NCBI GenBank assembly: GCA_039964455.1
Contig: JBDVXK010000007.1
Span: 1-41,075, forward strand
Direction: 5' to 3'
DNA from: CALJFL01 sp039964455
GTDB taxonomy: Bacteria > Pseudomonadota > Gammaproteobacteria > Pseudomonadales > Halieaceae
DNA length: 41,075 bases
Below, piece by piece: positions 34,853-41,075 of this stretch. The notes under the pieces were generated by a model. That model had not been told where the DNA came from, made no database searches, and saw only the letters and a program-made list of their open reading frames with translations. Made by a program: the position numbers and the translations under genes. How positions within the stretch are numbered: the first letter of the stretch is position 1; every line of letters begins with the position of its first letter.

Positions 34853-35830
34853 ATGATCAAGACCACCTTACTGCCCATGCTGGCTGATGGCGATTTCCGC
34901 TCCGGGCAGGACCTGGCCGACGCACTTGGCGTAAGCCGAACGGCGGTATGGAAGCAGCTCAATAAACTGGGCGAGCTTGGGCTGGAAGTCGAGTCAGTGA
35001 AGGGCCGCGGCTACCGAATTCCTGGCGGGCTGGATTTACTGAACGAGGAGACCGTGCGTGAGGCCATGCGGCCAGAGGCACGGCAACTGCTGGGCGACTT
35101 GCTGATATTCCCCGAAATTGATTCAACCAATGCCGAGGCGATGCGCCGTATCGAGCAGGGCGCAGGCTCAGGACTTGCCTGCACAGCCGAGCAACAGATG
35201 GCGGGGCGTGGGCGTCTGGGTCGCCAATGGGTAAGCCCCTTTGCGCGCAACATCTATCTGTCTTTGATGTGGGAATTCAGCCAGGGTGCTGCGGCTTTGG
35301 AAGGCCTTAGCCTGGCAGTGGGCGTGGCAGCAGCCCGCGCGCTGGAGCAGGTGGGTGTAAGAGGCGCTCGCCTGAAGTGGCCCAATGATATTTTATTCGA
35401 AGGCGACAAGCTCGGTGGTATTTTGCTGGAGATGGTGGGCGATGCCTCGGGAACCTGCCAGGTCGTTATCGGCATCGGCATAAATGTAGCCATGCCTGCG
35501 GCTGCAGGGCAGGCCATAGACCAGCGCTGGACAGATTTGGCGCATGTAGCAGGCGAGCAGGCGCCCTCTCGAAACATCTTGCTTGCAGCGCTACTTGATC
35601 AGCTATTGCCCCTGGCTGCTGGTTTTGAGGCAAGTGGCTTTGGGCCATGGCAGGCGCCCTGGTCAGAACTGGATGCGTTTGCCGGTACCAGTGTCATTTT
35701 ACATAGTGGCGATCATCGTCAGGGCGGCGTGTGTCGAGGGGTAGATGAGCGCGGGGCCCTGCAGCTCGAAACGACAACAGGAATCCAGAAAATCTATGGT
35801 GGTGAAATCTCATTGAGGCCCGCGAACTAA
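34853..35830 (+). CDS. birA: Bifunctional biotin ligase/biotin operon repressor BirA
   Basis: BirA biotinylates carrier proteins and, as biotinyl-AMP-bound dimer, represses biotin synthesis genes. The 325-residue protein has an N-terminal winged helix (GQDLADALGVSRTAVWKQLNKL at about 19-40). The catalytic domain contains IDSTNAEAMRRIEQGA, the ATP/biotin loop GRGRLGRQWVSPF (about 117-129) and KWPNDILFEGDKLGGILLE (about 180-198). An SH3-like C-terminal part is present. The stop shares one base with the coaX start. Confidence 0.96.
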   Translation: MIKTTLLPMLADGDFRSGQDLADALGVSRTAVWKQLNKLGELGLEVESVKGRGYRIPGGLDLLNEETVREAMRPEARQLLGDLLIFPEIDSTNAEAMRRIEQGAGSGLACTAEQQMAGRGRLGRQWVSPFARNIYLSLMWEFSQGAAALEGLSLAVGVAAARALEQVGVRGARLKWPNDILFEGDKLGGILLEMVGDASGTCQVVIGIGINVAMPAAAGQAIDQRWTDLAHVAGEQAPSRNILLAALLDQLLPLAAGFEASGFGPWQAPWSELDAFAGTSVILHSGDHRQGGVCRGVDERGALQLETTTGIQKIYGGEISLRPAN

Positions 35831-36606
35831 TGGCTGGCGATAACTGCCTGCAATTGGATGTGGGCAATAGCGGTGCCAAGTGGCGGTTGCTTAACGCTGA
35901 TGGTGGCGTGATTGATCGCGGCCGTTACTCCCCGGATGATGTCGCCTCGCGCGAAGCCCTGTTGAATTGTTCCGAATCTGTAGCCCGTATCTGGGTAGCC
36001 AGTGTGGCTTCTGCTGACAACGATGCCGAACTCAGCAACCTTTTGCAGCAGCGCTGGGGCGTTGAGCCCTGGCTCCCTTGCAGTGAGCAACAGACGGGTG
36101 ATCTGGTGAATAGCTACCTTGAGCCCCAGCGTCTGGGGGTGGACCGATGGCTGGCGATGCTGGCGGCGCGCGAGCGCAGTAAAAAACGTTTGTGTGTGGT
36201 CGACGCGGGCTCGGCGTTGACGATTGACCTGGTGGCGGCCGATGGTCGGCATGAAGGCGGCTACATTATTCCCGGTGCAGCGCTGATGGAGCGGGCTCTG
36301 CTGTTGGATACCGATAGGGTGCGTTTTAGCGATGACGTGGATTATGGTTTGTCGCCGGGCCGCTCAACGGCTGAAGCAGTGCGTCATGGTATCGCGTTGG
36401 CACAGGCTGGGGCCCTACAGTTGGTGCTGGATGGTGTGGAGCGCGAGACGGGCGAGAGCGATGCACTGGAGTTACTTTTTTGTGGCGGCGGGGGAGAGGT
36501 TCTGCAGAGTTTGGTCTCCCGTGGGGGAGAGTACCTCCCGGACCTGGTATTTGAGGGACTAGACGTCATGTGGGGACAATCAAGTGCGGAGGTCGGTAAG
36601 ATATAA
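35830..36606 (+). CDS. coaX: Type III pantothenate kinase
   Basis: CoaX phosphorylates pantothenate, the first step of coenzyme A synthesis. The 258-residue protein has the ASKHA phosphate-1 motif LQLDVGNSGAKWRL (about 7-20), the pantothenate loop PQRLGVDRWLAMLAA (about 99-113) and the second phosphate motif VVDAGSALTIDLV (about 123-135). GGYIIPGA follows soon after. The start overlaps the birA stop (TAATG). In pseudomonads a SPOR-domain gene and then tRNA-Thr follow; here an unrelated module comes next. Confidence 0.95.
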   Translation: MAGDNCLQLDVGNSGAKWRLLNADGGVIDRGRYSPDDVASREALLNCSESVARIWVASVASADNDAELSNLLQQRWGVEPWLPCSEQQTGDLVNSYLEPQRLGVDRWLAMLAARERSKKRLCVVDAGSALTIDLVAADGRHEGGYIIPGAALMERALLLDTDRVRFSDDVDYGLSPGRSTAEAVRHGIALAQAGALQLVLDGVERETGESDALELLFCGGGGEVLQSLVSRGGEYLPDLVFEGLDVMWGQSSAEVGKI

Positions 36607-36712
36607 CTAAAAACAATAATAAATAGTAAATTTAGTTGTCTTAAAATATGGCGATTGGCGGTTAATTGATAGGCCAGTGAGCGGTGCCGAGTCGGAAAGT
36701 CCCTCTATAATG

Positions 36713-36729
36713 GGCCTATTTTCTAGGCC
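36713..36729. terminator. Weak hairpin between convergent coaX and the oxidoreductase gene
   Basis: GGCCTA (36713-36718) and TAGGCC (36724-36729) form a perfect six-base stem with a TTTTC loop. It lies in the AT-rich 150-base gap between convergent genes, where a two-way terminator is expected. No strong U-run follows on either side. Confidence 0.3.
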
Positions 36730-36756
36730 TAACAATTTATAGACCTGCCATCGCGC

Positions 36757-38733
36757 TTAGCTCATCTCCCCCACCTGTTTCCCGGCGCGCTCGCCCTCAT
36801 GCACCGCGCCTTCCCACATCTGCATACCCATGAGTTCCGCGTGTGCGAAAGCAATTCTGCCGTGAGTCTGGCGAATTACATCTGACACTGGTGGTTTACC
36901 GTCTTTGCCAAAGAAAAATCCCGGTGGTATTGCCGCATAGGCATGGCCCTGACGGTTGACGATGATTCCGGCGATATCGCGGTCGGCATCGAACCCGCCT
37001 TCGGCGAACATGGCAGTGAACTGGTCACGAACTTTTTTCTCAATATCGGCGTAGGTCATACCGAACATGCGCATGCGCGCAGCTACGGTTTGTTCTTCGA
37101 TGGGTAAGCCCTTCTGGCAGAACGAGTTGTACATCGTCAGCACGGTGGGCTTGTCGGGTTCCATGGGCATGGGTTCCTCGCCGTCAATGATCATTTGGCG
37201 GCGCAAGGTGGTGAACCAGCCCAGGTCGTCATCAAACCAGCGCACCGAGGCCACGCCCAGCTTGTCCATGAACTTCCAGTTTCGCAGCGCCACGTTGATC
37301 ATCATCATTGGTGCGTGCATGAACTGGTCCATGGCTTCACGGTGACCATCGGGTAAGTCTGCAACGACACGCTTGTTCATATGCTGCTGGCCGGCCATTA
37401 CCACTCGCCGCGCTTTGACCCTGTGCATCTTGTCATCGCGCAGGTAGGTGACGTTCACATGCCCCGCTTTATCTGCAGGCCCGTCGTGCTCAACCCGCAC
37501 AACCAGCGAACTTAGCCGCATACGCACAGGCCTGCCGTCCGCATCGATAACCGACCAATCGACAGGGTTGGACAATACCTTGCCCAGCGAGTCGGCTTTG
37601 CCAAAGATATCGGGGTTCAGTGCCTTGACGATGTGACGCAGGGTGCCGGTGTTGCCGCCGGGCCACTGCGCCAGATAGACATAATCGGTGGGATCTTGCA
37701 GCCCCAGTTGTCGGGTGTACTGGATGACTCCGGGTTGCAGGAAGTTGTGCGCCTGTAGCGCCGAGATAACGTCCGGCCCAAGGCCCATACCCATTGCGGC
37801 GCCGAATGGCTCCAGGTATTCGGTGATCTTGGGGTTATCTATCCCCATCTCATTCACCAGGAATTCCTCATAGGTCATGCTGTCCAGCCACTGCATCCAG
37901 TCGTCGCGCTCTGGAGGCTGGCGATAGGTTTCCATCCACAAAAAATCGGCTTTTGTCTTCTCGTCTATGGGTACACCTTCGAATCGATTTGCCCACGGAT
38001 TCACGGCCATAGGGTGGCCCTTGTGATACCACCCCAGGTCGGTGGCCTCCCACGCGAGGTGCATGGGCGTGTAGTTGTCCACCGGAATCTTCATAGATGA
38101 CTGCTTCGACTCCTGCCACTCAAACTCCTGCGGCAAGCTCAACTCATCCCAGATGGGGCTGTACATCTCGATGCGCTTGGCCTCTGTTAATGGCCATACC
38201 GCACCGGTGGAGCCCTGTGGTGCCCACAGCTTATAGCCGTCCACCTCAAACTCATTTTGCCGGGCCTCGCCGCCGAACATGTCGTGATTGTCGAAGATCA
38301 ATACCTTGGCGTCGGGCTTTTCCTTCAAAAATGTGTAAGCGGCGGTGCAGCCTGCGAACCCGGCACCAACAATCACCAGGTCGTATTCCTCACCGCCGTC
38401 CGCCGCATTTGCGACACTGTCTTCAAAATCGCCGTTACGCAGGGTATGTGCCGCGTTAACCACCGAGTGGGTATTGCCATTGGCGCTGGCGTAGTCGCCC
38501 ACACCGCCATAACCCGTCCAGCTTTTATCGAGCTGGTTTAGCGGTAGTGGCATGGAATTGCCCAGTTTGAATTCGGGGCGCCCATCCTTCCCCATGGCCA
38601 TTACCGATAGCGGGGAACCTGCGGTAAGCAAGGCAGCGCCGCTGCCAAGCAGGGTATTACCCACAAAATCTCGGCGGGTGATTTCAGCGCCAGGTCCTGT
38701 TGGCCCCTTGTCGTCTTTCTCTCTATTGCTCAT
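36757..38733 (-). CDS. Tat-exported FAD-dependent oxidoreductase (spermidine-dehydrogenase-like)
   Basis: The 658-residue protein has a twin-arginine signal (ITRRDFVGNTLLGSG, R20-R21) followed by a hydrophobic stretch, so it is exported folded with its cofactor. The FAD-binding dinucleotide fold is VIVGAGFAGCTAAY (G123, G125, G128). A GGEARQNEF element follows, typical of the FAD amine-oxidase-like group that includes bacterial spermidine dehydrogenase. The late AFAHAELMGMQMWEGAVHEGERAG is the C-terminal FAD contact. The natural substrate is unknown. It follows the NTF2-like gene by 24 bases, behind a GAGGAG ribosome site, so the two form an operon. Confidence 0.8.
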   Translation of the reverse strand: MSNREKDDKGPTGPGAEITRRDFVGNTLLGSGAALLTAGSPLSVMAMGKDGRPEFKLGNSMPLPLNQLDKSWTGYGGVGDYASANGNTHSVVNAAHTLRNGDFEDSVANAADGGEEYDLVIVGAGFAGCTAAYTFLKEKPDAKVLIFDNHDMFGGEARQNEFEVDGYKLWAPQGSTGAVWPLTEAKRIEMYSPIWDELSLPQEFEWQESKQSSMKIPVDNYTPMHLAWEATDLGWYHKGHPMAVNPWANRFEGVPIDEKTKADFLWMETYRQPPERDDWMQWLDSMTYEEFLVNEMGIDNPKITEYLEPFGAAMGMGLGPDVISALQAHNFLQPGVIQYTRQLGLQDPTDYVYLAQWPGGNTGTLRHIVKALNPDIFGKADSLGKVLSNPVDWSVIDADGRPVRMRLSSLVVRVEHDGPADKAGHVNVTYLRDDKMHRVKARRVVMAGQQHMNKRVVADLPDGHREAMDQFMHAPMMMINVALRNWKFMDKLGVASVRWFDDDLGWFTTLRRQMIIDGEEPMPMEPDKPTVLTMYNSFCQKGLPIEEQTVAARMRMFGMTYADIEKKVRDQFTAMFAEGGFDADRDIAGIIVNRQGHAYAAIPPGFFFGKDGKPPVSDVIRQTHGRIAFAHAELMGMQMWEGAVHEGERAGKQVGEMS

Positions 38734-38757
38734 TAAAAATCTCCTCGCTACTGGTGC

Positions 38758-39288
38758 TTACTCAATCGGGAATTCACCCACCACGTACATTTCGCCGTGC
38801 GACCACCATTCGCCATCTTCCTGCTCCCATAAAAATAGCATCTTGAAAGTGAAGGGCGCTTCGCCAGACTCGGCAGGTGGCGTGACATGGAAGTTCACCC
38901 AGTCCCAGCCGGCGTCACCTCGCACAAAACTCTGGTAAGACTCTATGCGCACATCGCCGCCTATGACTTCTTCATACACAGGCCTGATTTCGGCGCGCCC
39001 TACATGGGTGCTGCCATCGGGGCCCGTCGAAATCACGTCAGGGTGGTAAAAACGCGTGAGAATCGGCTCCGGGTCATTGGCAGCGAAAGCCGCTTCCTTC
39101 ATGTCGTATTTCGCCCGGATGGCGCTGTTGAAGGCAGCCGTCTCTGTTGTCTCAGAGGCGTGTGTAGGCAGACCAAACACGGCCAGAGCGATGCCAAACA
39201 GAGCCACCAGCGCGCTGCTTGCCTTTATCTTGCTCTGAATTGATGAGGTAACTGTCGTTGATGGTGATATGAAGAATGGCTGATTCAT
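38758..39288 (-). CDS. Exported NTF2-like (SnoaL/DUF4440-type) protein
   Basis: The 176-residue protein has a signal sequence with a long polar start and a hydrophobic core at about residues 26-42, ending before ASETTE. An NTF2-like domain follows: AIRAKYDMKEAAFAANDPEPILTRFYHPDVISTGPDG, then GRAEIRPVYEEVI and the strand MLFLWEQEDGEWWSHGEMYVVG. I chose the ATG at 39288 because GGAGC lies seven bases upstream; nine further codons are possible. It is the first gene of the oxidoreductase operon and is divergent from tetR. It may bind or process the same substrate in the periplasm. Confidence 0.75.
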   Translation of the reverse strand: MNQPFFISPSTTVTSSIQSKIKASSALVALFGIALAVFGLPTHASETTETAAFNSAIRAKYDMKEAAFAANDPEPILTRFYHPDVISTGPDGSTHVGRAEIRPVYEEVIGGDVRIESYQSFVRGDAGWDWVNFHVTPPAESGEAPFTFKMLFLWEQEDGEWWSHGEMYVVGEFPIE

Positions 39289-39320
39289 TGTTTGCTCCGC
39301 TGGATTCGGTATCAAAACTT

Positions 39321-39349
39321 GTCACTTGACCAAAGTTTAGTCAAGTGAC
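39321..39349. promoter_or_regulatory. Perfect inverted repeat, probable TetR operator
   Basis: GTCACTTGAC (39321-39330) and GTCAAGTGAC (39340-39349) are exact reverse complements around a nine-base spacer. The palindrome lies between the divergent oxidoreductase operon and the tetR gene. A TTGACC inside the left arm and TTGACT on the other strand could be -35 boxes, so a bound repressor would block both promoters. Confidence 0.75.
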
Positions 39350-39396
39350 TAATAAAATCAACCATGATACTGTTTTAATGGAATTACGAGGTGTTG

Positions 39397-40047
39397 ATGA
39401 AGGCTGCGGTGGCGAAAAGCAAAGAAGAGGTGGGCAGCGGGGTCAGGCGTGGTACTGCAACGCGTCGCGCAGGCAAGGAGACCGCTGCGCGACTGGTAGC
39501 GGCCGCGCACGAGCAATTAGAGGTGGAGACTCTGGAGCGTTTCTCCATGCGTAATGTGGCTGAACGTGCGGGTGTCAGCCTCGCTAACCTGCAGTACTAT
39601 TTCCCTCGCCGCGAAGACCTGCTGCGTGCTTTGTACCAGGATCTGGATACCCGTTATCGCGCCGCCTATGAAGAAGCCCTGGCGCAGGCCCCTGAGGACC
39701 CGGTAGAACGCTTTCAGGTGGTGCTGGAATACAATATGCGAGATATCAGGGAGCCCACCACTCGACAATTTTTTATTCAGCTGTGGGCGCTGCTTGGAGC
39801 CATTGATGACTTTGCCGGGCATTACATTGGTGAGCTGTATGCCATTGATATTGCTCATTTGGGTGAGCACATCAGGGCCATGCAGCCAAAGGCTGATGCG
39901 GCTGATATAGAGCGGCGTGCGACCCTCATTGCGTCCATGATTGAAGGGTTGATGTTGACCATTGGTGACTCGGATGGCCGGCACTTGCCTCGGGAGCAGT
40001 TATTGCAATCTGCCCGCGAGGCGGCGATGGCTATTGCTTTGGGTTAG
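39397..40047 (+). CDS. TetR/AcrR family transcriptional regulator
   Basis: The 216-residue protein has the TetR N-terminal HTH: ETAARLVAAAHEQL, then FSMRNVAERAGVSLANLQYYFPRREDLLRALYQDLD (about 47-82). An all-helical ligand-binding region follows. The ATG at 39397 has a GAGG site five bases upstream, while GTG 39391 and TTG 39394 are less well placed. It probably represses itself and the divergent operon through the 29-base palindrome. The inducer is unknown and may be the substrate of the FAD enzyme. Confidence 0.88.
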   Translation: MKAAVAKSKEEVGSGVRRGTATRRAGKETAARLVAAAHEQLEVETLERFSMRNVAERAGVSLANLQYYFPRREDLLRALYQDLDTRYRAAYEEALAQAPEDPVERFQVVLEYNMRDIREPTTRQFFIQLWALLGAIDDFAGHYIGELYAIDIAHLGEHIRAMQPKADAADIERRATLIASMIEGLMLTIGDSDGRHLPREQLLQSAREAAMAIALG

Positions 40048-40133
40048 ATGTACTGCCTTTGACCGGCGCACCGCTCAATCCGTCGATAGACGAACGCCAT
40101 GCAGATACCCGCCACTTTCCTGGTCTTGACCTA

Positions 40134-40162
40134 TTGCATCCCCGCCCCACATTCCCTAGAAT
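40134..40162 (+). promoter_or_regulatory. Promoter of the first tRNA-Thr gene
   Basis: TTGCAT (40134-40139) and TAGAAT (40157-40162) are separated by 17 bases. A GC-rich stretch (CGCGCTCC) follows the -10, as in stringently controlled stable-RNA promoters. The start would lie about 55 bases before the tRNA. Confidence 0.55.
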
Positions 40163-40223
40163 CGCGCTCCTCCAAACAGCACAGTCCATTGGGCGTAGCT
40201 GTGTGGAACAGGCACAGAATATG

Positions 40224-40299
40224 GCTGGCGTAGCTCAGTAGGTAGAGCAGCTGATTTGTAATCAGCCGGTCGGGGGTTCGATTCCTCTCGCCAGCTCCA
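40224..40299 (+). tRNA. tRNA-Thr (anticodon TGT)
   Basis: The 76-base gene has a seven-base acceptor stem GCTGGCG/CGCCAGC, the D-arm TAGCTCAGTAGGTAGAGCA, an anticodon stem CTGAT/ATCAG with loop TTTGTAA, a T-loop GGTTCGATTCC, and an encoded CCA. It is the first member of the Thr-Tyr-Gly-Thr-tuf set. Confidence 0.96.
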
Positions 40300-40444
40300 T
40301 TTTTTGCCCTCGGCAAACCCCAAAATCGAACAAAAAATGATCAAATTTGAGGCCTGGTTCAGTGCCTTGAAGGGGGTTGGCTTGCGGTGACGGCGAAACG
40401 GCCGAAATCGCTCGTAAGTTGATAATTTTATTGGAAAGTATCGG

Positions 40445-40473
40445 TTGACAAAAAGGTCGGCCGTCTGGACAAT
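40445..40473 (+). promoter_or_regulatory. Promoter of the tRNA-Tyr-Gly-Thr-tuf unit
   Basis: A perfect TTGACA (40445-40450) is followed after 17 bases by GACAAT (40468-40473) and a GC-rich GTGCCGCC discriminator. Transcription would start a few bases before tRNA-Tyr. The 186-base gap after the first tRNA-Thr shows this is a separate start point. Confidence 0.65.
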
Positions 40474-40485
40474 GTGCCGCCTTTC

Positions 40486-40569
40486 GGAGGGGTTCCCGAG
40501 TGGCCAAAGGGATCAGACTGTAAATCTGACGCGAAAGCTTCGGTGGTTCGAATCCACCCCCCTCCACCA
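40486..40569 (+). tRNA. tRNA-Tyr (anticodon GTA)
   Basis: The 84-base class II tRNA has acceptor GGAGGGG paired with CCCCTCC, anticodon stem CAGA/TCTG with GTA in the loop, and the long variable arm GACGCGAAAGCTTC. It also has T-loop GGTTCGAATCC and an encoded CCA. Confidence 0.96.
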
Positions 40570-40650
40570 CTATTTGGTGGAAAAAGTTAAGCATTCCGAG
40601 AGCTTGCGGAATGGTAGGAGCGCAGCAGGAAGGGTTAGACCCATAGAGTA

Positions 40651-40724
<74 letters not shown>

Positions 40725-40741
40725 AGTTGGTAGGCCGCAAA

Positions 40742-40817
<76 letters not shown>

Positions 40818-40933
40818 TTTCCCGGGCGAATAGCTGGGAAGAGCAGTGACAAAGAATACAGCTGGAGACAGCTGCGAACTAGTAAGTAAGTGTAGAAGGC
40901 ACGGCTTTAGCCGGTGTATAGGAGAGCGTCAGA

Positions 40934-41075
40934 ATGGCGAAGGAAACATTTGAACGTACGAAGCCCCACGTGAATGTGGGTACGATTGGACACGTTGACC
41001 ACGGTAAGACGACCCTGACGGCGGCACTGACACGCGTTTGTGCAGAAGTTTGGGGCGGCGAAGCGGTAGCGTTTG
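40934..41075 (+). CDS. tuf: Elongation factor Tu (5' part, cut by window end)
   Basis: The first 47 codons are present. They start MAKETFERTKPHVNVGTIGHVD and contain the GTP-binding P-loop GHVDHGKT at about residues 19-26, continuing into the helix that leads to switch I. A GGAGAG site lies eight bases upstream. EF-Tu delivers aminoacyl-tRNA to the ribosome; linkage to these four tRNA genes is the classic tufB arrangement. Ser/Arg/Val substitutions in the region after the P-loop are within normal variation. Confidence 0.97.
   Translation, partial: MAKETFERTKPHVNVGTIGHVDHGKTTLTAALTRVCAEVWGGEAVAF

Noticed and set aside
36607..40223. Integrated island at tRNA-Thr
   Set aside because: No integrase gene and no repeated tRNA 3' end were seen; simple gene replacement explains the module.
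40303..40317. TTTGCC/GGCAAA hairpin after the first tRNA-Thr as a terminator
   Set aside because: The T-run lies before the stem and C residues follow it, so it does not fit a forward terminator.

Overview
The window is chromosomal DNA of a Gram-negative gammaproteobacterium. The run nrdR-ribD-ribE-ribBA-ribH-nusB-thiL-pgpA close to ispA/xseB and dxs, and birA-coaX followed by tRNA-Thr/Tyr/Gly/Thr-tuf, match the gene neighbourhoods known from pseudomonads. The sterol-desaturase, ACMSD-type amidohydrolase and NTF2-like genes would suit a marine Cellvibrionales/OM60-like lineage, but that placement is inference. No rRNA, CRISPR array, insertion sequence or integrase was seen.

Layout. (1) 0.1-6.8 kb, + strand: ribonucleotide reductase regulator, riboflavin operon, nusB, thiamine kinase, PG-phosphate phosphatase and a retropepsin-like protease. 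(2) 6.9-8.0 kb, - strand: ispA and xseB. (3) 8.2-20.1 kb: an AT-richer surface-glycan locus with a Wzx-type flippase, a CapA-like protein, an asparagine-synthase-like protein, six glycosyltransferases and a methyltransferase. It lies between xseB and dxs. Its last gene is on the - strand just behind dxs and carries a nine-C tract near its start. (4) 20.1-34.7 kb: dxs, a catalytically degenerate SGNH protein, a diguanylate cyclase, hslR-yrfG, cysQ, a DUF465 protein, a metallo-beta-lactamase-fold hydrolase, an ogt/Ada-AlkA alkylation-repair pair, a fatty acid hydroxylase-family protein, a Kef-type antiporter, an amidohydrolase, a small membrane protein and an NTF2-like protein. (5) 34.8-36.6 kb: birA-coaX. 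(6) 36.7-40.0 kb: an accessory module made of an exported FAD oxidoreductase, an exported NTF2-like protein and a divergent TetR regulator, with a perfect inverted repeat between the divergent units. (7) 40.2 kb to the end: four tRNA genes and the start of tuf.

The most notable points are these. The RibB-RibA fusion in the riboflavin operon has lost key residues in both halves. The glycan locus has G+C shifts that start inside the flanking housekeeping genes, which suggests exchange by recombination. It contains a CapA-like/asparagine-synthase-like gene pair and a potentially phase-variable glycosyltransferase. The TetR-controlled FAD-oxidoreductase/NTF2 module between coaX and the tRNA genes may be an undescribed small pathway. 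All assignments come from reading the sequence and recalled family motifs; no database search was run.
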